64,000 bases of DNA, from contig JAWNGF010000007.1 of the NCBI GenBank assembly GCA_037039685.1, positions 558,001 to 622,000 on the forward strand, read 5' to 3'. Position numbers and translations under genes: made by a program. The notes below the pieces were generated by a model. That model had not been told where the DNA came from, searched no databases, and was given only the letters and a program-made list of their open reading frames with translations. This document shows positions 8,443 through 18,600 of the stretch, piece after piece (the stretch's first letter is position 1; every line of letters begins with the position of its first letter). The DNA comes from Ceratobasidium sp. AG-K. Taxonomy: Eukaryota > Basidiomycota > Agaricomycetes > Cantharellales > Ceratobasidiaceae.

Positions 8443-10443
8443 ATGTCTATCCAAGAAGACGGAGGATCATGCCCCTCATCCACTATATCAACAAGAAGAG
8501 GACCCAGTCGGGCAGCAAGGCCTACAGGATCACTAAACGAACAAGATATCGCACAAATTCAAGCGGGAGGCCCTGCCCGATCACGCTCCCAAAGCCAAAC
8601 ATCAATGCCGGGAGCTTTTGGCATCGCCGACATAACAACTGTACAAGAGGAAGAAGCCACTATCACGAATAGGGAACCAGGAGATCTCACAAATGACCCC
8701 ACTCCGACTGCAATTTGCATTCCAACTGGAAGTCCAGGACCATCACGTCCCCTGTGGCCACTAGGGACTAGGAGACAGTTCTTTTCTCCCCAACCTGAAG
8801 CTCATGGGGGCGTGTCACTTGTCCCCATTAGACCTCCTCCTACACCACACATTTCCAATGTCCCTACAGTTCCCCAAATCGGAGGAACCATCACCAACGC
8901 AGGACCAATTCCAGTGGCTTCCCAACCAGTCACACCAGCAATTCCAGCACCACCGTATGTTCCGCAGGGTTACTCCGGGCAATTGGCCCCGGTACAACAA
9001 AGCACCGGTGATCCAGGAAGCTCGAGTTCAAGTTCCAGCTCTAGCAGCAGGACTGTGATAAGTAATCTAGACGACCTGGACGACCTTCTAGAAGGAAGAC
9101 ACAACGCCACCCTTAGGGTTATAGATGGAATGAGAGTCACTATAGATCGAAGGCTTAGCGGCCTAGAACAGGCCACACAAGTACTAGCAAACAACCAGCA
9201 AATCTTTAACGATTCCATCAACACCCTACAAGGCACCTTGACGGACATTCTGAACTCGGCAAGAAATGGCGAACATAATTCTTTCCTAGTTGGTCAAGAC
9301 GTAACCCGCCTTCGAAATGAGGTTACCAACACTCAAGGACTAGTAAACAATATACGCGAAGAACTCAACACTACCAGACAAGGGCAACTTGAGTGGAACG
9401 AGGCAGTAACACAAGGACTAGAAACCTTACGACAGGAAGGAACCTCCTTCACTACCAAGATCACAGAAGTACAGGAAACGATCAACAACATGCGAGAAGA
9501 AATGGACGAAGCATCCCTGCACGGGATCCCCTCCAGGCGATCAAATTCTCCACCACACCCAGACGCGGAATCTACCAGAATCGATGAATTAGAACTAAGA
9601 ATCCAACGACTGACCGAGAACCCAAACATCGGTAGCGGACCACGACGTCCCAAGGTGACCCGGCCAGAAGCCTTTGACGGAAAAAAAGGAGAAGGTGCCG
9701 AAATGTTCATCACACAAATGGAGAGCTACTTTTTACGTCTAGGCGATCAATACACTTCCAATGAAGAAAGGATCCGCAAAGCTCTAGCAAACTTCAAATC
9801 CAAGAACAAAGCCGCCACTCACTGGGCACAAGTACTTTTACGATCGCTTAACCAAAGGGAAAATAACCAAAACCTTGCCTCATGGGAAAGCTTCAAGACA
9901 CACTTCATGGAACAATTTAGCGACCCTAACAAAAAGGCAAAGGCCGAAATCGATATCTGGAAGTGCAAGCAGAACAATTCGGTAGCAAATTATGCTTCTG
10001 AGTTCCGTTACTTATTGGTCGATGTCAACTGGGGACAGGAAGCACTAATCAACCAATTCAAGGAAGGACTGAAGCCTGAAGTAAAAACCGAACTTGCGCG
10101 ATTCGAATTGACCCTGATTAACGAGGACGGAACGGAGCGGGAGCTGTCACTAGACCGGTGGATCTCTATTGCAATCTCTATTGACCAGAAATTACAGCAA
10201 ATCAAGACCTCTACAGGGAAGAAGACACCTCAAGCAACCGCTAGCGGACAACCCTCTACAAAGCGGCTACCCGACGAAGTTTACAAAGCTAGGATAGCAA
10301 CCAACCGCTGCCTAAAATGCGGATAAGAAGGACACCGCTCATTCAAATGCCCATCCAAGGAATGGATAACGACGGAACCTAGCGTTAAAGGAAGGGAGGC
10401 CACAATCGGAGAAGACTCGGGAAAAGAAGGGGTCTCCCTCTAA
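8443..10443 (+). pseudogene. Element A gag, one premature stop in the zinc knuckle
   Basis: Gag of the chromovirus, which would assemble the virus-like particle and bind RNA. ATG 8443 opens after a short A-rich leader. Order: Pro/Ser-rich N-terminus (1-200), a Ser run (about 190), a long coiled-coil-like middle (about 205-380), a capsid-like domain with KATHWAQVLL and YLLVDVNWGQEALINQFKEGL (about 400-570), and a CCHC knuckle. The knuckle reads CLKCG then TAA (10324-10326), where copy E has Gln (CLKCGQEGHRSLKC). After the stop the frame continues to TAA 10441, 666 codons in all. The stop also removes access to the frameshift site, so A probably cannot make Gag-Pol itself. Confidence 0.92.
10419..10425 (+). 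other. Predicted -1 frameshift site GGGAAAA, element A
   Basis: The heptamer sits in the gag frame as G-GGA-AAA, 16 nt before the gag stop, and a -1 shift leads straight into pol (RRGLPLTVCGETK). The same heptamer in the same phase is in C (25079-25085), E (37655-37661) and D (52708-52714). X-XXY-YYZ is the canonical slippery form. Confidence 0.65.
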
Positions 10444-10445
10444 CT

Positions 10446-13400
10446 GTGTGTGGAGAGACCAAGAAACCGGCAATGGAAACAATGTACTTTAGAGCGACAA
10501 ATGAATCCACCATTGTTTACGCAAACGTTGCCGGAATCACAGAACCTATCCCAACCCTCATCGATTCTGGAGCATCAAAGAACTTCCTGGACATTTCGTG
10601 GGCTCGATCCAACAACATTCCACTCATGGAACTCTCCACTCCTAGAAGAGTAATTGGAATCCAGGGGAAAGAACTCCCTCACCAAATACGTTTCAAAGCA
10701 AGGCTGGAAATAGAAGTAGAGGGAAGAACTTTCAAACAAGTCTTCTTTGCGATGCCTACTGGAGAAACTAAACTTATCCTTGGACTGGAATGGTTAGAAG
10801 AATCAAACCCTGTCATCGATTGGAAAACGAAGCACATATCATGGCGGACAGAAGCCATTCAAGCAAGGACGGCCTCAATAGACGACCTGCCTGAAGAATT
10901 CAAGGAATTTGCCGACGTCTTCAGCGAAGAAAAATTCAAGAGAATCCCTGATCATCACCCATACAACTGCGCCATCGACTTCAAGGATGGAGCTGAACTT
11001 CCGAAACCAGCCAGACCTATCCCACTCTCTCCGGCAGAGTCAATTGCACTGAGAGAATACTTGGATGAAGAAATCGCAGCAGGGAAAATCCGACCAAGCA
11101 AATCACCCATTGCATCACCTTGCTTCTTTGTCAAAAAACCGATCGATCCCAAAAACCCAGGGGCAGTACGCCAACTACGACTTGTTCAAGATCTCAGAGG
11201 AGTAAACCCCATTACGAAAGACGACAGATTCCCAATGCCCCTGATGGAAGACCTCTTGGATAAAATCAAGGACGCAAAAATTTTCTCCAAAATCGATTTG
11301 CGCATGGGTTTCAACAATATCAGAATCAGGGAAGGAGACGAATGGAAAACAGCTTTCAGAACAAAAGAAGGACTGTTCGAATACGTTGTCATGCCGTTTG
11401 GACTAAAAAACGCGCCCGCCATATTCCAAAGATATATGAACCACATCTTCCATGATCTCATCGATGTATGTGTCATAGTATATATCGACGACATCCTAGT
11501 CTTCTCTAAGGACAGAAGTCAACATACCGTGGATGTCAGGAAGGTGCTAAAAATCCTGCTGGAAGAAAATCTATTCGCAAAGCTTCCAAAATGCGAATTC
11601 TTTGTCACCAAATTGACATATACCGGACTTGGAATCAGCGATTCAGGCATCTCAATGGAGGAAGAAAAAGTCAAGGCAATAAAGGAATGGAAGGAACCAA
11701 GAACGGTCAAACAAGTTCAGGCGTTCCTAGGATTCGCAAATTTCTACAGAAGATTTGTCCCGAATTTCAGCCGTTTAGCAAAGCCCCTGACAACCTTAAC
11801 AAGAAAGGAGAACAAATGGGAATGGGGAAACGATCAGCAGGAAGCTTTTGAGGCTCTAAAAACAGAAATCAGCAAAGAACCTACTCTACGCCATCCTAAC
11901 CCTGACAAACCCTTTTTCCTGGAAACAGATGCAAGTGGAGTAGCAATGGGAGCAATTTTGTTGCAAAGACAAGACGATGGCTACTTACACCCTATTGCTT
12001 TTCTTTCAAAGTCTTTCAACGAGGCTCAACTCAACTACGACGTCCACGATAAAGAACTTATGGCTATCATAGAATCTTTAACACATTGGAGGCTATACCT
12101 TGAAGGAACAAGGGACCCTATCACCATCTACACCGATCATAGGAACCTACAATTCTGGAAGGAAGCAAGAACATTCAACCGTCGACACGCAAGATGGCAC
12201 CAATTGCTTGCTTCCTATAACTTTGACATCATATATCGCCCTGGAATCCTGTCTTCAAAACCGGACCTGTTGTCAAGACGATCAGACCATGAGGATATCC
12301 CGACGCCCGAACAAGTTATGATATCTGTCGAAAGGTTCAAAGGATTTATGGGACAGATAGACACAAACATCATAGAGTCTATCAGGGAGGCTCAGGAAAC
12401 AGATGAAGGATTGGCACAAATCAAAGAAATCTGCAAATCAAGGGAAACGTTACCAAAAACCCTACAACACAGCGCAAAGGATTATGATTTCAAGGAGGGA
12501 CTATTATGGTTCAAGGGAAGGATCTACGTGCCAGAAGATAAGGAAGCCAGACTGGCTATCATGCGGGTCCATCACGACTCAAAAATCGCGGGACATCAAG
12601 GACAGGCTAGAACACTGGAACTAATATCAAGAAGATACTTTTGGCCAGGAATGAAGCAAAGCATAAACAGATACGTGGAATCCTGCGAGACCTGCCAACG
12701 GACAAAGGGATCAAAGCAAATAGTACCGATCAAGCCTCTGGAGATTCCAAAAGGACCATGGGAAGACATAGCGTTTGACTTCGTAGTGAAGTTGCCAAAA
12801 TCCAGAGGATCAGATAGTATCTTAGTAGTGGTGGACCAATTCTCAAGAATGGCACACTTCATACCCTGCAAAGAATCCCACACGGCAAGCGACCTTGCAA
12901 ATCTTTTTGTCACGAATGTCTGGAAACTGCATGGTTTTCCAAAGAGCACAATCTCAGACCGAGGAACCACTTTCAATTCCAAACTTATGAAAGCCATTTA
13001 CGAGAAAATTGGAACTAGCCCAGGTTTCAGCACTGCCTACCACCCCCAAACAGATGGAATAACGGAGAGAATCAACCAATGGATGGAAGGCTGGCTACGA
13101 TCGTTTGTCAACTACCGGCAGGATGATTGGGCGGACTTATTACCGATTGCGGAGTTCAGCTATAATCTACAGAAGCACCGCGTAACAGGTAGTTCCCCTT
13201 TCGAAATTGTCCACGGGAGGGAACCACTGTGGAACATCTCAGCAGAAGAATCGGCAGTCCCAGAAGCAAACAACATCACAGGAAAATGGCGCAAAATCCA
13301 CGACAAAGCAATTGCATCAATGGAAACCCAAAGGCTCCCAGAAGAAGAACCAAAAAACGAGTACCAAGAAGGAGATCTAGTATGGCTGCTGGGGAAGAAC

Positions 13401-14360
13401 ATTCAGACAAAAAGACCATCGAAGAAACTGGATAACAAAAAGCACGGGCCATTTGTTGTGAAACGAAGAATAGGGTCACACGCTTATGAGCTCGACTTGC
13501 CGGCAACGATGAGGGTGCACCCTGTTTTCCACATCGACTTGCTCAGCCCTTACAAAGAAGACACAGAGTTCAGCCGAAACCAACCCCGACCACCGCCGAT
13601 CATAACAGAAGAAGGGGAAGAAGAATACGAAGTAGAGAAGATTTTGGACTGGAAGGAAACAAAGGATGGTCTTTTCTACAGGGTCAGATGGAAGGGCTAT
13701 GGGAGTGAAGAAGACACAGAACAAAGGGTGGAAGATTTTGGTCACCTGTCGAAGATCATCAAGGACCTTCTACGCCGACACCCCGAAGCTCCCACGCCAT
13801 CTAACTACGCTCCAGGAAAGATAAAAGGGGGGAAGGGAACAACTGGTAGAGATATCTGCAAAACTTGCTACTATTCCAAGAAACACCCCCAACTCTACGC
13901 TCTAAATCTTTTTTGTCCTCCACAATGCCTGCTGTCACCCGCTCCACCATTGCCAACAACCTCACCCGCGTCCTCGAAGGACCTGCCTTTGCCACGGCAA
14001 GGATCCTTGACTCCGGGGCCGCCCTCTACGTCTTCAAGAGGTCACAACAAGGCTCGGGAAGAATGCACTTCAGGGCCTCGGACGACATCCTCCACTCAGA
14101 CCTGGGGGAATTCCAGTGGGTCGGAAAAAAATGGCCAACACGCATGCAGCTACTATGAAAGGACATATACGTCTGTCAAGGGTGCGCCGCATTCCAGGTC
14201 TCGGAGGTTGTTCTCCTCTCCACCCACATGCTTGGGGTGGTTGAATGGGGACAAGAAGGGGCTTACTCGAGCGAGTGGGTACCAGGGTACGACGGGAGGC
14301 AACCAACACTGCGACCCCGGTGGAACGACGCCTGGGACGCCAACTACGAGAGGGACTTGA
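10446..14360 (+). CDS. pol: Element A Pol: protease, RT, RNase H, integrase, chromodomain
   Basis: The open frame begins upstream of 10446 by -1 frameshift from gag; the first start-like codon is GTG. From 10446: aspartic protease LIDSGASKNF (about 38), reverse transcriptase with VYIDDILVFS (about 346), RNase H with ETDASGVAMGAIL (about 493), integrase zinc finger (HHDSKIAGHQ then CETCQR, about 708-750), and the D,D,E core at AFDFVVKLP (about 777), SDRGTTFNS (about 837) and ITERINQ (about 872). A GPF module KHGPFVVKR (about 999) and chromodomain EYEVEKILDWKE to WKGYGSEEDTE (about 1059-1090) follow. The last roughly 145 codons overlap ORF3 in another frame and are low-complexity. All catalytic residues are present, so it could act in trans. 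ORF length 1304 residues. Confidence 0.95.
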   Translation: MCGETKKPAMETMYFRATNESTIVYANVAGITEPIPTLIDSGASKNFLDISWARSNNIPLMELSTPRRVIGIQGKELPHQIRFKARLEIEVEGRTFKQVFFAMPTGETKLILGLEWLEESNPVIDWKTKHISWRTEAIQARTASIDDLPEEFKEFADVFSEEKFKRIPDHHPYNCAIDFKDGAELPKPARPIPLSPAESIALREYLDEEIAAGKIRPSKSPIASPCFFVKKPIDPKNPGAVRQLRLVQDLRGVNPITKDDRFPMPLMEDLLDKIKDAKIFSKIDLRMGFNNIRIREGDEWKTAFRTKEGLFEYVVMPFGLKNAPAIFQRYMNHIFHDLIDVCVIVYIDDILVFSKDRSQHTVDVRKVLKILLEENLFAKLPKCEFFVTKLTYTGLGISDSGISMEEEKVKAIKEWKEPRTVKQVQAFLGFANFYRRFVPNFSRLAKPLTTLTRKENKWEWGNDQQEAFEALKTEISKEPTLRHPNPDKPFFLETDASGVAMGAILLQRQDDGYLHPIAFLSKSFNEAQLNYDVHDKELMAIIESLTHWRLYLEGTRDPITIYTDHRNLQFWKEARTFNRRHARWHQLLASYNFDIIYRPGILSSKPDLLSRRSDHEDIPTPEQVMISVERFKGFMGQIDTNIIESIREAQETDEGLAQIKEICKSRETLPKTLQHSAKDYDFKEGLLWFKGRIYVPEDKEARLAIMRVHHDSKIAGHQGQARTLELISRRYFWPGMKQSINRYVESCETCQRTKGSKQIVPIKPLEIPKGPWEDIAFDFVVKLPKSRGSDSILVVVDQFSRMAHFIPCKESHTASDLANLFVTNVWKLHGFPKSTISDRGTTFNSKLMKAIYEKIGTSPGFSTAYHPQTDGITERINQWMEGWLRSFVNYRQDDWADLLPIAEFSYNLQKHRVTGSSPFEIVHGREPLWNISAEESAVPEANNITGKWRKIHDKAIASMETQRLPEEEPKNEYQEGDLVWLLGKNIQTKRPSKKLDNKKHGPFVVKRRIGSHAYELDLPATMRVHPVFHIDLLSPYKEDTEFSRNQPRPPPIITEEGEEEYEVEKILDWKETKDGLFYRVRWKGYGSEEDTEQRVEDFGHLSKIIKDLLRRHPEAPTPSNYAPGKIKGGKGTTGRDICKTCYYSKKHPQLYALNLFCPPQCLLSPAPPLPTTSPASSKDLPLPRQGSLTPGPPSTSSRGHNKAREECTSGPRTTSSTQTWGNSSGSEKNGQHACSYYERTYTSVKGAPHSRSRRLFSSPPTCLGWLNGDKKGLTRASGYQGTTGGNQHCDPGGTTPGTPTTRGT

Positions 14361-14689
14361 GCGACTGGAAGCTGGAAAGGGGAAGGTACCAGAAGGAGAA
14401 GTTTGAGTGGGCGCCTAACTGGTGGAAGTGGGAGGAAGCGGACGTTTTGGCATGGAAAGAGACGGAGCCAGACGTGCAACAGTGGGACAAGGAGTTTGTG
14501 GAGGTTCAGAAAAGGGTTTTGGATTGGTCCAAGGCTGACTGGACAAAGGAGGAGACATGGGAAGAATGGGAGAAGTTCTCGGACGAACCGGGGAACACCG
14601 CGTTCAATCCCATCGACCTAACCCTGGAGGAAGATGAAGGGCTTGAGGAATTTATGCTGAGGAAAGGGAAGGACTGCACGGTGCAGTAG
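13925..14689 (+). pseudogene. Element A ORF3 (family-1 accessory protein), one stop
   Basis: ATG 13925 opens MPAVTRSTIANNL in the -1 frame relative to pol, overlapping the pol 3' end by 436 nt. An in-frame TGA at 14156-14158 stands where D has CGA (Arg in QRKDIY). The frame then continues with the Trp-rich acidic half (WNDAWDANYERDLSDW, FNPIDLTLEEDEG) to TAG 14687. Function unknown; see the intact copy in D (56214-56978). Confidence 0.8.
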
Positions 14690-14730
14690 GTCCATTCAGG
14701 TCCCCCAAATGGACCCATAGGGGGGAGTAA

Positions 14731-15186
14731 TGTTGTGAGCCAGCTCACTCCATCGGACTCGCCTGTTGTCTCGCCCGCCTGTCCCCTTCTTTGTCTTGTG
14801 TTTCTGTTTCTGTTTGCCGCGTTGCCACCTTCTTGTGGTTGTTCTGTTACATTGTGTAACGCGGCTGTGCTTTGTATGAGTCATGTCTGTTCATACAGCA
14901 TGACTCACATGGACACTCCTGACTGGCTGTCTTTTATGACTCATGTGGCTGCGCCTTGTATGACTCGGCCACTTCTTGAATATATATAGAGGACCAACAA
15001 GCCTGGTAACCCCAGCTTGTTTTGTCTCGTCAAAACATCCCCTTTGAGTGACACTCAGAACCACCCCTACCCTCAAGAGCCTACAGACACTTAAGTGTGT
15101 TGCGGTTCAAGAGGTCACTTAGGTCTTAGTGCCGTCCACTCTCCATCGCGGCTTGTCTCATAGCCACCAAGAAGAAGCTTACGACA
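14731..15186 (+). repeat. Element A 3' LTR
   Basis: Starts TGTTGTGAGCC directly after the polypurine tract AGGGGGGAG (14719-14727) plus TAA. Same length as the 5' LTR. Differences from it: TGTCATG/TGTTGTG (both derivable from TGTCGTG), ATCAGAC/ATCGGAC, GTACGAG/GTATGAG and one non-CpG change. Confidence 0.95.
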
Positions 15187-15191
15187 TATTT

Positions 15192-15583
15192 GTTAGCCTA
15201 AAGAAAAGGATCTCCTGAGTACCTATTATAGAGGAAAGGTTGCAGACGTCTTATAGTGCTTTTACAAGTAAGAACAAGGAAGGCATTTAGGGAATAGCCT
15301 AAGATTAGTACATACTTAGTTCATTGCAACTAGGAGTGTGAAACAGTGACATTTAATAGCTAAGGGAACCTGAGCTCAGTACTCCTGCTCTTTCTATTAC
15401 TAGTGTACATACACTCTACAGTAGGAAAGCTTAGTATCAATTCCATTAAGTGTGCAACTAGATTGCTTACTTACTGAGAGCACCTCAGACTACTGAGACA
15501 TTACTTTATATTGTTCCACTGTGTGTATTCTGTAGTTATATCACTTGTACATACAAGTAGCTGCAACTCTCAGATATATAACA
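15192..15583 (+). repeat. Element B 5' LTR, second part
   Basis: Begins gttagcctaaag after A's second TSD copy and ends atatataaca. It appears identical to 34284-34675. Together with 7179-7957 it makes 1171 bp, exactly the 3' LTR length. Confidence 0.93.
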
Positions 15584-15584
15584 T

Positions 15585-15598
15585 TGGTGAAGCGACCC
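15585..15598 (+). promoter_or_regulatory. tRNA-type primer-binding site of element B
   Basis: TGGTGAAGCGACCC, one base after the LTR end, starts with TGG and would pair with a tRNA 3' end finishing in CCA. This differs from families 1 and 2, which self-prime. I cannot name the tRNA without the genome's tRNA set. Confidence 0.55.
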
Positions 15599-15662
15599 AG
15601 GTAGTAATCTTTGTTGCTACATATATTGGATTACTACCCAACACCTATACTGTGCTTAAGAG

Positions 15663-18600
15663 ATGTCTAGTTCTAATTCTAGCACCTCCTTACATGAATC
15701 TAGGACTGTTGCTGCTGAAGAGGAGGTTACTCCTCTAGACTCAGTGTCACAACAAGGACCTAGAACCCCTACTGCTGGACCCTCCTATCTTCCTCAAAGA
15801 AATAGGTGGTCAGCCCATGATGCTCAGTCTGATTGGAGTCTTAACTGGCAAGAGATTGAAGCTGATGAGGACTACATGTACTCATTAATGCCCTATCTGC
15901 CTATGGCCTCCACCTCATTTACTGCACTATCTGAGTCTGATAGAAGGAGACTTATATATACTCCTGCTACTGCTCAACTCACTAATACTGTGCGCCAGTA
16001 TAGTGATATCAATGATAGAAGGAAGCTAGCTAGGGCTATTGGCTGGAAGATTTATTCTAAAAGTCCAATTCCTCATGAGCATAACATCTATCTATCAATT
16101 CAAGGAAGAAAATGGGCAGCCTCTTATCTTCAGACTCTGGATACCTTTTGTGTATTTGCTCCTAAATGGATACACAACCCTTCTCAAGATGTAGTTATGG
16201 ATTTTAATCATACACTACATGGATCTTTTAAAAGAGATCTGAAGGTTCTGTATAGGCAGCACTGTCAAAGGGAGATTCCAGAAGATGAAGTGGACCATCC
16301 TGAAGTTCCTTCCTACCCTGCAACAGAGACTTACACTACATTCAATAAAGCTCAGCATGAAATAGCTGCTGTAGTTTATAGGGATGAAGTGGAGCGCTTT
16401 TTGGCTTACATATACAGGGAATTAAGAAGGAATGAGGATAAAGGTAAGAGCAAAGCTATTCAAGGTCATATGGAAACTGTGTTGTCACATAATTCCACAG
16501 ACTTTGACCAGTTCCCCATATATGCTCCTAGAGCTAGAGAAGCTGCTGAAGCAGTAGTTACTAATCCTAACCCCCTTGCTCTCAGGCAAGAGTCTGAAGA
16601 TCCAGTAACTACTATGACACCTTCTCTGGTTCCAAGGTATTACCATAGGCGCAAATCTGGTGCTTTTGGTTTTATCAAGACTAGGTCTAATAGTCCTGAA
16701 GACAATGAGATTAGAAAAAGTCCCATGCCAATGGTTACTCCCCTCAGGAGTACTCCATTTGTTGGAGGAGCTCAGTTTACACCTGGGCTAATGCAACAAC
16801 TTGGTCAATCTTCTAATCCTCAAGCTTCAGTACTAGGCCCTGCTACTAATACTGCATTTGGCCTACCTGGAAATAGTACTACTGGAATAGGTCCTAGAAA
16901 ATCAGGAATGGTTTCCCAACCATTGAGCTTTTCCTTCTTCAATAAGGATTCCATGAAACCTATTGAGGAAGAAACAATACCTGAGACTCCTAGTAGACCT
17001 AAAGTTGGATCAGGAAGAGTGATGGGAAGAAGGCTCTCCAATATGATAGGAGGTACTCTGTCTTCTCCTCCACCTGCTTTAACCCAACCTCCTACTGCAG
17101 TAGTTTCTCAATTAGGACCCAAAGTTAGTAGTATACTACAACCTACTAATACTCAGCCTAGTGTTGCACCTGTGGAAGTAACTGCTGCACCTGTTGTAGT
17201 TGATCCTTACTCTAATGATACTCTTAGAAGGCCTAGACATAGGTCCAGAGCTCCCTTGGAGGAAGGAGAAACTGCTGAGATTCTTCAGCCATCTCCCATA
17301 AGGTACAATCAATATGGACATATAGAAAGGTTGAATCAACATGCTACTGGCATGATTGCCACCAAACAACCAGACCTTAAGGATGGTAAAGACCTAAGTA
17401 ACCATGAAGGAAGTCAGAGAACTCCTCCTGATCAACCTAGGAATCCACCCTATTGGCACCATGGTGGACCACCTGGAGCTGGTCCTTCTGATCAAGGAGG
17501 AAACCCAGGCAATGGTGGTTCAGGCAATGGTGGGAATCCTCCTAATCCTCCTGGAGGCAATGGTGACCCATATGGTCCCCCTGGAGGTAATGGTGGTCCC
17601 CCTGGAGGTAATGGTGGTCCTCCTGGAGGCAATGGTAGTCTCCCTAATGGGAATGGTGGTCCTCCAATTCCTCCAATTCCTCCACAGGGTAGACAAGGTG
17701 GTGGTCCTCCTGGTCCCCCTGGTCCTCCTGGTGGTGGGAATTACTACTATCTAGTAGGTCCTCCTGGTCCCCCTGGACCTCCAGGACCTGCAGGAACAGC
17801 TCCCAGGCTTACTAGGCCACATTTTGATTCGCGTCTCAAAATAGAACAGGTGGTACCCAAATACTATGGTGGTGCAGAAGAGCTGATGGAATGGATCACT
17901 CAATTGGACCATGTAGTAAGGAGACACCCAGATCTCTTGGGAGAACTGGGTTATGTAGTACCACTAAGGTTTGAGAAGGATGCCAAAATATGGTTTAATG
18001 CACTAGATCCTGCTTGGCAGCAATATATGATGCAGGACTGGCGCCTTATGAAGGAAAATATGGCTAGATACTTCTGGAACCCCCATTGGCTCAACAAGTT
18101 GAGATCTAAAGCTCATCAGGCCAAGTATAGGGAACCAGGTAAAGATACTGAGTCAGAAACTCCTTCACAGTATATCATGCGCAAGAAAGACCTTCTTGAT
18201 GCAGCATATACTTTCACAGATCCAGAAGCTATTGAGGAAGTGCTTAGAGGAGCTCCCCAGCAATGGAAAACTCTGCTCAGCACTGCAACTCTTGTTACAT
18301 GGATGGACTTCATGTTCAAAGTCAAGGAGATTGAAGAACTGCTACAGGACTTCAAACACTCCAAATCTGACTCATACAAGAGTTCTGACTTCAACAAAGC
18401 TTTTGAGACTTGGAGGCATGAAAGGAGAGAAAAGAAGAAGGAGAAAAAGAAAGCTAGAGTACATGCTGTGAATACTCCCAGCTCTGGGAAGAAACCTCAT
18501 GTGCCTAACTACCCTCCTGATGACAAGAATGTGTCTAAAGTCACTCCTGCCTCCCAAGGAAAGCGCCCTTGCTGGCACTGTGGTAGTGGTAATCACTGGG

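Larger units (their letters stand above)
7958..15186 (+). mobile_element. Element A: family-1 chromodomain Gypsy, 7229 bp, inserted in B's 5' LTR
   Basis: LTRs 7958-8413 and 14731-15186 (456 bp each, TGT...ACA), TSD TATTT at 7953-7957 and 15187-15191. The intact B 3' LTR at 34277-34290 shows the empty site, which proves the insertion. It carries gag (one stop), pol (open) and ORF3 (one stop). Five LTR-LTR differences were seen by eye, four of them CpG decay. Confidence 0.95.

Noticed and set aside
13930..14360. Pol tail after the chromodomain as an extra domain
   Set aside because: The sequence is Ser/Thr/Pro-rich, poorly conserved and coincides with ORF3 in another frame. It is more likely a by-product of the overlap. 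The same applies to 42463-43500 in F.
10446..14360. Pol starting at the GTG codon of VCGETK as a separate cistron
   Set aside because: No ATG precedes the protease in family 1 or F, and the -1 frame is open back to an in-phase slippery heptamer. Frameshifting explains expression better.
17450..17810. Collagen-like GPP repeats
   Set aside because: Inside one open gag with a CCHC knuckle and capsid-like domain, so a Gag feature and not a host collagen gene.
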